A DNA stretch of 64,000 nt from Peptoniphilus_A genitalis. Lineage in GTDB: Bacteria > Bacillota > Clostridia > Tissierellales > Peptoniphilaceae. The notes beneath the pieces were generated by a model. It searched no databases. It was given only the letters and a program-made list of their open reading frames with translations, and was not told the origin of the DNA. Both the position numbers and the translations under genes were made by a program. Location of the stretch: assembly GCF_949769225.1 (NCBI RefSeq), contig NZ_CATKPB010000009.1; one strand, 5' to 3'. This document shows positions 25,884 through 34,497 of the stretch, piece after piece (position 1 is the stretch's first letter; each line of letters begins with the position of its first letter).

Positions 25884-27395
25884 CTAGTGTCTAAAATGTC
25901 TTATATTAGTAAAGACAAGACAAATATTATTTTCATTTGCATAATCTATAACTTCTTGGTCCTTAACGGATCCACCTGGTTGAACTATTACATCAATTCC
26001 TGCCTTGTGAAGAAGTTCTATTGTGTCTCTAAAGAAAAATCCATCTGATGCAAGGACTGCACCTTTTATCTTTTCTCCAGCCCTTTCAATTGCTTCTTCT
26101 ACTGCCCAAGACCTCTTTGTTTCTCCTTGACCAAGTGCTAGCGTTCCCCCATCCTTGGCAATAACAACTGAGTTTGAAAAAGTTGTCTTGCAGCAAGTAA
26201 AGGCAAATTTTAATTCTTCGAGTTCTGTTTCACTTGGCTTCCTATTTGAAACGAAGTCAAGTTTGTCTTGGTCCCAAATCACATCATCAGAGTTTTGGAT
26301 AATAATTCCATTAAGGACTTGTTTAAATCTAAAAACTGGGTCGTAAAGTTTTTCAAAGTCAGGGATTTCTATAAGCCTAATATTTTTCTTCTTAGCTAAA
26401 AGGTCATAGGCTTCCTTAGAAAAACTTGGTGCAGCTACAATTTCTAAGAAAATTTTTGATAAATGCTCTGCAGTTTTTACATCAACTTCCCTATTTAGGG
26501 CAATGATTCCGCCAAAAATTGATTCGTCATCACATTCATAAGCCTTTACAAAGGCTTCTTCAAGACTATCTCCTGTTCCAATTCCACAAGGGTTAGTGTG
26601 CTTAATAGCAACAGCAGCTGGTTTTTCAAAATTTATAACTGCATTTAAGGCAGAATACATATCATTTAAGTTGTTGTAAGAAACTTGTTTTCCATGAAGA
26701 ACCTTGTACTCAATCTTGTCTGGTGTGTAGGAATCTTCATAGAAGGCTGCCATTTGGTGTGGGTTTTCACCATATCGCAATTCTTCAACAAGCTTGTAGG
26801 ACTTGTTAATGTATCTTGGGAATCTTTCGCCCTCTCTTTTTGCAAAATAATTAGAAATTACTGCATCATAATGAGCAGTGTAGCTAAAGGCCTTGCAGGC
26901 TAAATACTCATTAAATTTTGGATCTTTTTTGTCTATGTACTCGAGTACAAGCTTGTAGTCTGCTGGATCAGTTACAATGTAGACGTCCTTATAGTTTTTG
27001 GCAGCAGCCCTAATCATGGAAGGTCCACCAATATCTATATTTTCAATCATAGTTTCGTGGTCTGCATTTTCAAGCAACTTTTCTTCAAAGGGATAGAGAT
27101 TGTTTACAACCATATCAATTGTTTCAATTTCTTCTTCCTTTAAAGTTTCCATGTGATCTTTTAAGTCACGTCTAGCAAGGATGCCAGCATGAATTTTTGG
27201 GTTAAGAGTCTTTACCCTTCCATCTAAAATTTCTGGAAAGCCAGTAACCTTGTCTACAGATATTACATCTATTCCTGCATCCTTTAACTTATTATAAGTT
27301 CCACCAGTAGAAATGATTTCCCAACCTCTATTAACAAGTTCCTTGGCAAATTCAATAATTCCTTTTTTGTCATAAACTGAAATAAGTGCCCTCAT
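25884..27395 (-). CDS. purH: Bifunctional AICAR formyltransferase/IMP cyclohydrolase PurH
   Basis: A 503-residue fusion catalysing the last two steps to IMP. The N-terminal cyclohydrolase starts MRALISVYDKKGIIEFAKEL with STGGTYNKL, and the C-terminal transformylase contains the KHTNPCGIGTG motif. The ATG at 27393-27395 has GGAGG 5 nt upstream. A TTG four codons earlier belongs to the ribosome-binding site itself. The ending IRHFRH is typical. Confidence 0.96.
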   Translation of the reverse strand: MRALISVYDKKGIIEFAKELVNRGWEIISTGGTYNKLKDAGIDVISVDKVTGFPEILDGRVKTLNPKIHAGILARRDLKDHMETLKEEEIETIDMVVNNLYPFEEKLLENADHETMIENIDIGGPSMIRAAAKNYKDVYIVTDPADYKLVLEYIDKKDPKFNEYLACKAFSYTAHYDAVISNYFAKREGERFPRYINKSYKLVEELRYGENPHQMAAFYEDSYTPDKIEYKVLHGKQVSYNNLNDMYSALNAVINFEKPAAVAIKHTNPCGIGTGDSLEEAFVKAYECDDESIFGGIIALNREVDVKTAEHLSKIFLEIVAAPSFSKEAYDLLAKKKNIRLIEIPDFEKLYDPVFRFKQVLNGIIIQNSDDVIWDQDKLDFVSNRKPSETELEELKFAFTCCKTTFSNSVVIAKDGGTLALGQGETKRSWAVEEAIERAGEKIKGAVLASDGFFFRDTIELLHKAGIDVIVQPGGSVKDQEVIDYANENNICLVFTNIRHFRH

Positions 27396-27396
27396 C

Positions 27397-27999
27397 CTAA
27401 CCTCCAATTACAACTTTTCCATTAACAACTTTTAACTTATCCTCGCAAAAATATTTTACAGATAGAGGCAAAATTTCGTGCTCAATCTTTAAAACCTTTT
27501 GTTGAAGATCTTCAGGACTCTCCCCTTCAACTTCAACAATTCTTTGCATGATAATAGGGCCCTCATCTGCTCCCTCATTTACAAAATGAGTTGTGGCACC
27601 AGTGTACTTGACACCTCTTTTTATGACGGCCTCATGGACTTTTAATCCATAATAATCCCTGCCACAAAAGGCAGGAATTAATGATGGATGTATGTTTATT
27701 ATTTTATTCTCATAAATCTTGGTAATTTTTTCTGGCAAGATTTTTAAGTATCCTGCCAGAATGATTAAGTCAATATTATATTCTCTTAGCTTGCTTATTA
27801 GTTCTTCATCATCTTTTATAAAGAAACCAGGTATGCCTGCCTTCTCTGCTCTCACTAAACCATAAGCATCTTCTTTATTGGAAATGACAATTTTTATTTT
27901 CCCATTGATATAATTGTTTTCTGTATTGTCAATGATGGCTTGTAGATTTGTGCCACCACCTGAAATTAAAACTGCGATATTTTTAGAGGCTAAGATCAA
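27397..27999 (-). CDS. purN: Phosphoribosylglycinamide formyltransferase PurN
   Basis: A 200-residue folate-dependent transferase for the third purine step. NIAVLISGGGTNLQAIID, the INIHPSLIPAF active-site segment and GATTHFVNEGADEGPII are present. The start is TTG (27997-27999), inside the end of purM by 17 nt, with GGAG about 9 nt upstream and no ATG nearby, so translation is coupled to purM. Confidence 0.94.
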   Translation of the reverse strand: MILASKNIAVLISGGGTNLQAIIDNTENNYINGKIKIVISNKEDAYGLVRAEKAGIPGFFIKDDEELISKLREYNIDLIILAGYLKILPEKITKIYENKIINIHPSLIPAFCGRDYYGLKVHEAVIKRGVKYTGATTHFVNEGADEGPIIMQRIVEVEGESPEDLQQKVLKIEHEILPLSVKYFCEDKLKVVNGKVVIGG

Positions 28000-29014
28000 T
28001 TTTATCTTCTCCAGCTACAACTTTTCCAAGTTCATAAAGCTTTAAGTCAGTATTCTTAAAGAAGTCAACAACTTTTTCCTTATCCTCTTGATCTACAACA
28101 AGAGTAAAGCCTACTCCCATATTAAAGGTAGCATACATGTCTTCATCATTAAGATCAGCCCACTTCTTTAAAAGCTTAAATATTTCAGGAGTTTCGATTA
28201 CAGATGCATCAAGCTTTGCACAAAGTCCATCTGGAATCATCCTAGGAATATTTTCGTAGAAGCCGCCACCTGTTATATGACTCATTCCCTTTATATCTAC
28301 AGTTTTTAAAAGTTCAAGAATTTCTTTAACATAAATCCTTGTTGGCTTTAAAAGTTCTTCCCCTAGAGTACAATTTAATTCATCAATTTCTTCATTTAAA
28401 TCAAGCTTGCAGTGGTCAAAGACAATTTTTCTAACAAGTGAATAACCATTAGAGTGGATACCATTGGAAGAAAGTCCAAATACTATATCGCCTTCCTTGA
28501 TGCTAGAACCATCGATAATCTTGTCCTTATCAACTACTCCAACAGCAAAACCTGCTAGGTCATATTGGTCTTCTTGGTAAACTCCAGGCATTTCTGCTGT
28601 TTCGCCACCAATAAGTGATGCAGAAGATTTGATACAACCTTCAGCAACTCCCTTAACAATTTCTTCCATCTTTTCTGGAATTAATTTTCCAGTTGCAATG
28701 TAGTCTAAGAAGAAAAGTGGCTTAGCGCCTTGGCATAAAATATCATTTACACACATGGCCACACAATCAATACCAATAGTGTCGTGCTTATCAAGCATGT
28801 GAGCCAAGATAACCTTAGTTCCAACACCATCTGTACCACTACAAAGCACAGGATTTTTAATTCCATCTAGGTCTAAATTAAATAAACCAGAAAAACCCCC
28901 AAGGGATGATAAGACATCCCTTGATTGAGTTTTTTTAACAATACCCTTAATTAATTCAACTTCTCTTTGACCGGCATCAACATCTACGCCTGCATTCTTA
29001 TAATTAATTGCCAT
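27983..29014 (-). CDS. purM: Phosphoribosylformylglycinamidine cyclo-ligase PurM
   Basis: A 343-residue AIR synthetase that closes the imidazole ring (fifth step). It starts YKNAGVDVDAGQREVE, with CSGTDGVGTK, IGIDCVAMCVNDI and GGETAEMPGVY, all conserved in PurM. Length is normal (about 345). It lies 11 nt after purE. Confidence 0.96.
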   Translation of the reverse strand: MAINYKNAGVDVDAGQREVELIKGIVKKTQSRDVLSSLGGFSGLFNLDLDGIKNPVLCSGTDGVGTKVILAHMLDKHDTIGIDCVAMCVNDILCQGAKPLFFLDYIATGKLIPEKMEEIVKGVAEGCIKSSASLIGGETAEMPGVYQEDQYDLAGFAVGVVDKDKIIDGSSIKEGDIVFGLSSNGIHSNGYSLVRKIVFDHCKLDLNEEIDELNCTLGEELLKPTRIYVKEILELLKTVDIKGMSHITGGGFYENIPRMIPDGLCAKLDASVIETPEIFKLLKKWADLNDEDMYATFNMGVGFTLVVDQEDKEKVVDFFKNTDLKLYELGKVVAGEDKIDLSL

Positions 29015-29025
29015 CTCCGCTCCTT

Positions 29026-29502
29026 TTATCCTTCGTAAATATATTCGGTGTTTGCAATTTTTTCTGACATATCAGACCTAAATTGTCTTAGCTTTTCCTT
29101 TAAATTGTCATCAGAAATAGCCAAAATTTCTGCAGCAAGGATTGCAGCATTTTCTCCACCATTAATAGCAACTGTAGCAACAGGTACTCCACTTGGCATT
29201 TGAACAGTGGAAAGAAGTGCATCAAGTCCGTCAAGAGTTGAACTCTTAACAGGAACTCCAATAACAGGTCTTGTAGTAAGAGCTGCTATAACTCCACCAA
29301 GGTGGGCAGCCTTACCTGCTATTGAAATGAAAACTTGGCTTTCATCTTCAGCATTTTTTACATATTCTTGTAACTCTTTTAAGGCTCTGTGAGCAGAAAT
29401 TACTTTGGCTTCATATTCAATTCCAAATTCCATTAATTTTGCAACTATCTTGTCTGCAATTTCTCTGTCGGAAATTGAACCCATTATAATTGATACTCTC
29501 AT
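29026..29502 (-). CDS. purE: N5-carboxyaminoimidazole ribonucleotide mutase PurE
   Basis: A 158-residue PurE with the nucleotide loop MGSISDREIAD and the SAHR motif. The usual AGGAAHLPG loop reads AGKAAHLGG here, and SAHRTP reads SAHRAL. Both are substitutions in otherwise conserved loops. No purK lies beside it, so from this window alone one cannot tell whether it uses N5-CAIR or AIR plus CO2. Confidence 0.92.
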   Translation of the reverse strand: MRVSIIMGSISDREIADKIVAKLMEFGIEYEAKVISAHRALKELQEYVKNAEDESQVFISIAGKAAHLGGVIAALTTRPVIGVPVKSSTLDGLDALLSTVQMPSGVPVATVAINGGENAAILAAEILAISDDNLKEKLRQFRSDMSEKIANTEYIYEG

Positions 29503-29511
29503 TTTTACTCC

Positions 29512-30192
29512 TTAAATTCCTAAATATTTTGAAACATCAAGAGGTTTTACATATTCTCCATCTTTGTAGGCTCTCATGTTTCCACCACTAACTTCGTCAA
29601 TTAGGACGATTTCGTCAGATCCTTCAAGTCTACCATATTCAAACTTAATATCGTAAAGGTCTAGTCCCTTTTCTTTTAAAAGATCTTTTACAATATTTGC
29701 AATTTTTCTATTCATTTCTACGATTGTATCATATTCTTCAGCTTTTAAGATACCTAGGGTAACAAGTCCTTCTTTAGTAATAAGTGGATCGTCTCTTCCA
29801 TCATCTTTTAAAGTGATTTCAGTATATTCTGGAAGGTCGGCACCTTCTTCTACATAAAGAGCATATCTTCTGTAGAAAGATCCAACAGCCTTAAATCTTG
29901 TAATAACTTCAAGACCTTTACCAAATACACTTGCTCTTTTTACTTCCATTAAATTATTGTCAAGGTCAGAAGAAATGTAGTGAGTGTTAATTCCTGCTTC
30001 GTTGATTTTTTCAAAGAAGTATTTAGTAACTTTTAGACATTCTTTACCTGCACCTTCAATACTACCAGCTACTTGGTTTCCACCAGTATCAAAAACTCCG
30101 TCAGTTCCTGTCATGTCATCCTTGAATTGTAGGTAACATCTTCCGTTGTCTTCTAATACATTCTTAGTTTTTCCTTGGTAAATAGTTTTCAT
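29512..30192 (-). CDS. purC: SAICAR synthetase PurC
   Basis: A 226-residue ligase joining aspartate to CAIR. IYQGKTKNVLED, FKDDMTGTDGVFDTGGNQVAG and VLIDEVSGGNMRAYKDGEYV are the expected motifs. It is the first gene of the purC-E-M-N-H-D operon, with GGAGG before its ATG and a riboswitch in front. purF, purL, purB and purK are not in the window. Confidence 0.95.
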   Translation of the reverse strand: MKTIYQGKTKNVLEDNGRCYLQFKDDMTGTDGVFDTGGNQVAGSIEGAGKECLKVTKYFFEKINEAGINTHYISSDLDNNLMEVKRASVFGKGLEVITRFKAVGSFYRRYALYVEEGADLPEYTEITLKDDGRDDPLITKEGLVTLGILKAEEYDTIVEMNRKIANIVKDLLKEKGLDLYDIKFEYGRLEGSDEIVLIDEVSGGNMRAYKDGEYVKPLDVSKYLGI

Positions 30193-30207
30193 AATTTCCT
30201 CCAGTAA

Positions 30208-30260
30208 ATTAAATAAAGCCCAAAGAGGCAGATTTCGTAAAACCTACCCCTCTGGGCTTT
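30208..30260 (-). terminator. Riboswitch expression platform: intrinsic terminator before purC
   Basis: A 17-bp stem forms between 30244-30260 and 30215-30231 (three wobble pairs), followed by TTTATTTAATTT on the minus strand. Its 5' arm begins with the conserved AAAGCCC of the aptamer, so aptamer folding and terminator folding compete. That predicts ligand-dependent antitermination. Confidence 0.85.
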
Positions 30261-30366
30261 TTCCCCTAAGGTGTGATACTTTAATAAAAGTACCCGTACC
30301 GCTCGGTCCTTGGCAAAGCCCGGATCCCTAGGCACACTTTCACTCATGATAAGAGCTCTCGTACTC
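30255..30366 (-). ncRNA. ykkC-family riboswitch, PRPP type (subtype 2b)
   Basis: The minus-strand leader has the ykkC-like core: GTGTGCCTAGGGATCC, then GGACCGAGCGGTACGGG, then CACACC and GGGGAAAAAGCCC. GTGTG pairs with CACAC to close the core. The guanidine (ykkC-I) class shares this architecture. The position directly before a purine biosynthesis operon and the GCGGTACGGG segment fit the PRPP-sensing 2b subtype. A covariance-model search (Rfam ykkC families) would confirm the subtype. No guanine aptamer is seen in tandem. PRPP binding should raise purC-purD expression. Confidence 0.82.
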
Positions 30367-30370
30367 TTAG

Positions 30371-30399
30371 ATAGTAACAATTTAATTTTTAATTGTCAA
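30371..30399 (-). promoter_or_regulatory. Promoter of the purine operon
   Basis: Minus-strand TTGACA (30394-30399), exact 17-nt spacer, TACTAT (30371-30376). Transcription should start near 30364, at the very beginning of the aptamer. Confidence 0.85.
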
Positions 30400-30490
30400 T
30401 AGTTTTTCTGAACTTGACTTAAATTTAAAAATTATGAATTTAAGCTTTATATTACTTAATCAAAAGTAAAAAATGCTTTTAAATTAAATT

Positions 30491-32635
30491 TTATTTCTTA
30501 AAGATCTTTAATAATTTATTTAAAAATAATCCATGTTTTTTTTCTTTATTCTTTCTCTTCAGATTATTTTCTTCAGTATTTTCTTTCTTGCTATCCACTG
30601 ATGCAATAATTTTATCTTCTGCTTCACTAATAAAATAATTTTGCGATGAAATCTTTTCATTCACAATTTCTATTTTTTCATATTCTCCATCACTATTCAT
30701 TAGTCTTGCACCAACATTGTCTTGCATTTGTATTTCAAGATATTTTATTATTCTATGTCTTATTTCTTCATCTAAGACTGGTGTGGCAATCTCTACTCTC
30801 TTTTCAGTGTTTCTTGTCATGAGATCAGCAGAGGAAATATAGATATCTTTTTTGTCCTTACCAAAGACATAGACTCTTGGGTGCTCCAAAAATCTTCCAA
30901 CAATAGACCTAATTCTTATATTTTCACTTTGACCTTCTATTCCAGGAAGGAGACAAGATGTCCCTCTTATAATTAAATCCACCTTGACTCCCTTTTGAGA
31001 AGCTTCAACAAATTTTTCTATAAAATCCTTATCTGTTAGAGAGTTAAATTTGCAAAAGATGTAACCATCTTCTCCCTTTTGAATCTCCCTTTCTACTAGA
31101 TTCATAAGTCCTGACTTTAGAGAGGTTGGCGACTGCAAGAGATGCTTATACTTACCATCTAAATTTCCAATTGACATATTTTTAAAGAAATCTGTTGCAT
31201 CAAGACCAATTTCTGGATTGGCAGTCATTAGTGCAAAGTCAGTGTACTGCTTGGCAGTGGATTCGTTATAATTTCCCGTACCAATTTGTGTAATATAATT
31301 TAAGTTTCCAGTCATGTTGTCCCTATAAGTTATTAGACAAATTTTGGAATGCATCTTGTACTTGTTAAAGCCATAGATGATATTACAGCCTTCTTCATAA
31401 AGAAGATTAGCATAGTTTATATTTGATTCTTCATCAAACCTTGCCTTTATCTCGACAAAAACTGTTACTTCTTTTCCGTTTTGTGCAGCCTCTGTTAAGT
31501 ATCTCACAACTTTTGAATTCTTTGCCAATCTATAAATTGTTATCTTTATTGACTTACATTCTGGATCTTTTGCAGCTTCCTTTAATAAAGCTATAAAAGT
31601 ATCCATGCTGTCATAAGGATAAGAAAGGATTCTGTCTTTAGTTCTTATATCTTCTGTTACACTCCATGAATAGTCGCAAGGATTGTATTGTCTAAATTCC
31701 TTGTACAATAGGCCAGTTTTTATTGCCTTGGGAATGTCATCAATTAAATCAAAAACATACTTCATGTTGAGAGGAGATACTGAAGAGAAGTAAGCAGCTT
31801 CTTCTAACTCTAACTTCTTCAAGAGGAACTTAAGACTTGCCCTATTGAGACTTCCTTCTGATTCCAATCTAACAACATTTAATCTCTTCCTCTTCTTTAA
31901 GATTGTCTTCATATACTCAGTATAATCGTCAAACTCTTCCCAGGTGTCCCTATCGTCAACAAAGTCAGTATTCCTTGTCACCTTTATAATATTTTTAGAT
32001 AAGACTTCATAGTCCTTAAAAATCTCTTCAATTTCATTTAGAATTATTTCTTCCATCAAGATATACTCAAAGTTTTCTCCTGGAAGAACTAAATATTTTG
32101 GGTAAGTGTTCCTAACTGGCACTATTCCAAATACTTTTTCCTTGTCTTTTTCCAATTGAGCTATTGCATAAAGTTTTGTATTTTCTAAAAAGGGAAAAGG
32201 ATGATTTAAATCAACTATTTGTGGTGATACAAGTTGGTCAATTCTCTTCACGTAAAAATCTTTTACAAAATCTTTTTGATTTTTGTCTAGGTCCTTATAC
32301 TTCAACTGTCTTATATTGGACTTTTCTAAACTTTCACTTACTTTATTAAAAATTTCGTCCTTTTCTTCATAAATTTTTGGAAGAGACTTTAATATTGCTT
32401 GGATTTGTTCCTCTGCGTTCATTCCCGTCTTATTGTCCTTCACTTCTTTTTTCAAAGAAGATAGGTCATGAAGAGAACCAACCCTAACCATGAAGAATTC
32501 ATCTAAGTTTGAAATAAAAATACTAATAAATTTTAATTTCTCCAGGTCTGGAACTTCATCTTCAGTTGCCTCTAAAAGTACTCTTTCATTAAATCTTATC
32601 CAGGATAATTCTCTATTTTGAAAATGTGATTTCAT
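30491..32635 (-). CDS. ppk1: Polyphosphate kinase 1
   Basis: A 714-residue enzyme that polymerises phosphate from ATP. The N-terminal domain begins NRELSWIRFNERVLLEA, and the phospholipase-D-like catalytic domains carry KMHSKICLI (autophosphorylated His) and SSADLMTRN. The C-terminal tail (last about 40 residues) is lysine/glutamate-rich. It overlaps ppx by 23 nt, so synthesis and breakdown of polyphosphate are transcriptionally linked. A 110-nt AT-rich gap follows it. Confidence 0.95.
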   Translation of the reverse strand: MKSHFQNRELSWIRFNERVLLEATEDEVPDLEKLKFISIFISNLDEFFMVRVGSLHDLSSLKKEVKDNKTGMNAEEQIQAILKSLPKIYEEKDEIFNKVSESLEKSNIRQLKYKDLDKNQKDFVKDFYVKRIDQLVSPQIVDLNHPFPFLENTKLYAIAQLEKDKEKVFGIVPVRNTYPKYLVLPGENFEYILMEEIILNEIEEIFKDYEVLSKNIIKVTRNTDFVDDRDTWEEFDDYTEYMKTILKKRKRLNVVRLESEGSLNRASLKFLLKKLELEEAAYFSSVSPLNMKYVFDLIDDIPKAIKTGLLYKEFRQYNPCDYSWSVTEDIRTKDRILSYPYDSMDTFIALLKEAAKDPECKSIKITIYRLAKNSKVVRYLTEAAQNGKEVTVFVEIKARFDEESNINYANLLYEEGCNIIYGFNKYKMHSKICLITYRDNMTGNLNYITQIGTGNYNESTAKQYTDFALMTANPEIGLDATDFFKNMSIGNLDGKYKHLLQSPTSLKSGLMNLVEREIQKGEDGYIFCKFNSLTDKDFIEKFVEASQKGVKVDLIIRGTSCLLPGIEGQSENIRIRSIVGRFLEHPRVYVFGKDKKDIYISSADLMTRNTEKRVEIATPVLDEEIRHRIIKYLEIQMQDNVGARLMNSDGEYEKIEIVNEKISSQNYFISEAEDKIIASVDSKKENTEENNLKRKNKEKKHGLFLNKLLKIFKK

Positions 32636-33530
32636 TATTACCTTCCAATACTTTATAAATCAAATAACCTTCTCTTAGCCCCTTTGCTGAAACTTGTATC
32701 TCTTTTATATTAAGCTTTTCCATAAGAGTCCTTAATATAATTATACCAGGAACTGTGGTGTGGATTCTTGCAGGATTGATACTAATAATAGACCTTATAA
32801 TGTCTGTGTTTTTATCTTTAATTAATTCTATTAACTTATCTAGGTCTTCCAAGCTAAAGGATTTTTCATCCCCTCCCCAAAGATCTTCTATAATTTTACC
32901 TGTAGTTCTTATGGATCCACCAATACCAATAAACTTGTCACTTTTACTAGAAAAATTATTAGTATTAATTTCACGAAGGACTGCTTTTTTAATAGTACGC
33001 ATTTCTTTTTTCTTAGGCAAAATTCTCGATACATTATCCTTATAAAGTAAAAGAGATCCAGTATTTAGGTTTAAAAACTCCTTAGGTCCTTCTTTATCAA
33101 AATAAACCACTTCGGTGCTGGCGCCACCAATATCTATAGACACGCCCTCCTCTATATCTATCTCACTTCTTATTCCAACATTACCAAGGAAGGCTTCTTC
33201 AACTTGGTCCAAGACATCAATATCTATGTCAAGTTCTTCTTTGACCATAGATAAGACTTCTTCTACGTTATCTAAATTCCTAAGGGATGCTGTTGCAAAG
33301 GGAGAAAAAGTTTCAACCTTTAGTTCTTCTACAATTTTTTTTACGCTATCAAGAGTTTTTATAAGTTTCTTAATTCCCTTTCTAGAAAGTTCTCCATCAT
33401 GAACATAAGTTATAAGCCCAACGGTGTACTTCTTGTTTAATACTTTTTTATAATCTATAGAATTCTCTTCTACATCAAAGACAATTAACCTAATTGTGTT
33501 GGAGCCAATATCCACTATTGCGTGTCTCAT
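32613..33530 (-). CDS. ppx: Exopolyphosphatase/guanosine pentaphosphate phosphatase family (Ppx/GppA), short form
   Basis: A 305-residue ASKHA-fold phosphatase. The first motif VDIGSNTIRLIVFD and the second SIDIGGASTEV are the ATPase-like phosphate loops. It corresponds to the single catalytic half found in Gram-positive Ppx proteins and lacks the extra C-terminal domain of E. coli PPX. I place the start at 33528-33530 (MRHAIVDIG), which has TGAGG six bases upstream. An ATG four codons earlier has cramped spacing. Function could be polyphosphatase or pppGpp phosphatase. The neighbouring ppk1 favours the former. Confidence 0.9.
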   Translation of the reverse strand: MRHAIVDIGSNTIRLIVFDVEENSIDYKKVLNKKYTVGLITYVHDGELSRKGIKKLIKTLDSVKKIVEELKVETFSPFATASLRNLDNVEEVLSMVKEELDIDIDVLDQVEEAFLGNVGIRSEIDIEEGVSIDIGGASTEVVYFDKEGPKEFLNLNTGSLLLYKDNVSRILPKKKEMRTIKKAVLREINTNNFSSKSDKFIGIGGSIRTTGKIIEDLWGGDEKSFSLEDLDKLIELIKDKNTDIIRSIISINPARIHTTVPGIIILRTLMEKLNIKEIQVSAKGLREGYLIYKVLEGNNEITFSK

Positions 33531-33640
33531 AAATAACCTCATCCTTCCTCATAAGTTTTCACAATAATCTTAAACTTCAATTGTAAATTTCTTGTAAATT
33601 TTTCTTTTAGAAAATGTAATTTTTATAAAGATTTTCATCT

Positions 33641-33669
33641 AAAAAGACAGGATGAAATTTCATCCTGCC
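33641..33669 (-). terminator. Terminator after the inositol-monophosphatase-like gene
   Basis: The palindrome CAGGATGAAATTTCATCCTG, extended by a wobble pair, is followed on the minus strand by five T, about 40 nt after the stop. Confidence 0.82.
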
Positions 33670-33707
33670 TTAAAAGTTTTTTGATCTTATAAATTTTATT
33701 TTTTAAC

Positions 33708-34487
33708 TTAATAGGTAAATCTTTTTAATTCATCAACAATTTTTTTGGAGCCAGATATTATTCCGCCTCTTCTTTCTGTCATAACTTCTTCTCCATGCAT
33801 ATTGATGACTTGTCCGCCAGCTTCTCTAACTATTAAGGTCCCTGCTGCGTAGTCCCAAAGGTTTAGGTCGTCTTCTATAAAGGCATCGTACCTTCCGCAT
33901 GCTGAGTAGCACATCTCAAGGGCTGCAGTCCCAATTCTTCTTATGCCATTTGTATTCTCGTAAATAAATCTCATCATCTCAAAGGTCTCGTCAGTTCTTC
34001 CCAATCTTCCTCCACCAGTTCCAACACCAATAAGAGAGTTGGCAAGTTCTTCGTTATGAGAAACTCTAATGACTTTACCATTTAGTCTTGAGCCTTGACC
34101 TTTTATTGCTGAAAAAAATTCATCTCTGTAGGGATCATAAACTGCCCCAATGGCAATCTCTGATTTTTCAATCAGTGCCAAGCTAATAACTGAGTGTTGA
34201 AATCCATGGACTAAGTTGCTTGTTCCATCAACAGGATCAAGGACCCAAGTGTAGTCTTTGATTTCTGCACTTGACTTGCCCTTTTCTTCCGCCAAGAGGT
34301 TAGACCCTTCTATTAGTTTTAAAAGTTCTCCCTCTAAAACTTCTTGGACCTTGAAGTCGACTTCTGTTACAAAGTCATTTCTCCCCTTCATCTCGAAATT
34401 ATTTTGCGGGTCTAGGTCAAAGAAAATTTTTGAAGCTTCCTTAATTAGACTTTCAATTTCACTTAATACGTCTTCGTAATTAATCAT
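33708..34487 (-). CDS. Inositol monophosphatase family protein
   Basis: A 259-residue lithium-sensitive-type phosphatase fold. Metal-binding motifs are complete: LLAEEKG (Glu), VLDPVDGTSNLVHG (Asp-x-x-Asp-Gly-Thr) and LWDYAAGTLIVREAGG. Members act on inositol phosphates, 3'-phosphoadenosine phosphate or similar substrates, and the sequence does not decide between them. It follows the M16 protease by 10 nt in a two-gene operon. Confidence 0.92.
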   Translation of the reverse strand: MINYEDVLSEIESLIKEASKIFFDLDPQNNFEMKGRNDFVTEVDFKVQEVLEGELLKLIEGSNLLAEEKGKSSAEIKDYTWVLDPVDGTSNLVHGFQHSVISLALIEKSEIAIGAVYDPYRDEFFSAIKGQGSRLNGKVIRVSHNEELANSLIGVGTGGGRLGRTDETFEMMRFIYENTNGIRRIGTAALEMCYSACGRYDAFIEDDLNLWDYAAGTLIVREAGGQVINMHGEEVMTERRGGIISGSKKIVDELKRFTY

Positions 34488-34497
34488 AGTTCACCAA

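Noticed and set aside
30189..30380. Minus-strand 63-codon frame upstream of purC
   Set aside because: It is the riboswitch leader read as protein; the RNA structure explains the sequence.
30400..30490. AT-rich gap downstream of ppk1 as a further copy of the 18-nt repeat
   Set aside because: Some ACTT words are present but spacing is irregular and neither strand reads the hexads.
33543..33640. Short frame starting MKIFIKITFSK after the phosphatase terminator as another hexapeptide repeat copy
   Set aside because: No consistent Tyr/Val hexad phase over more than one unit.
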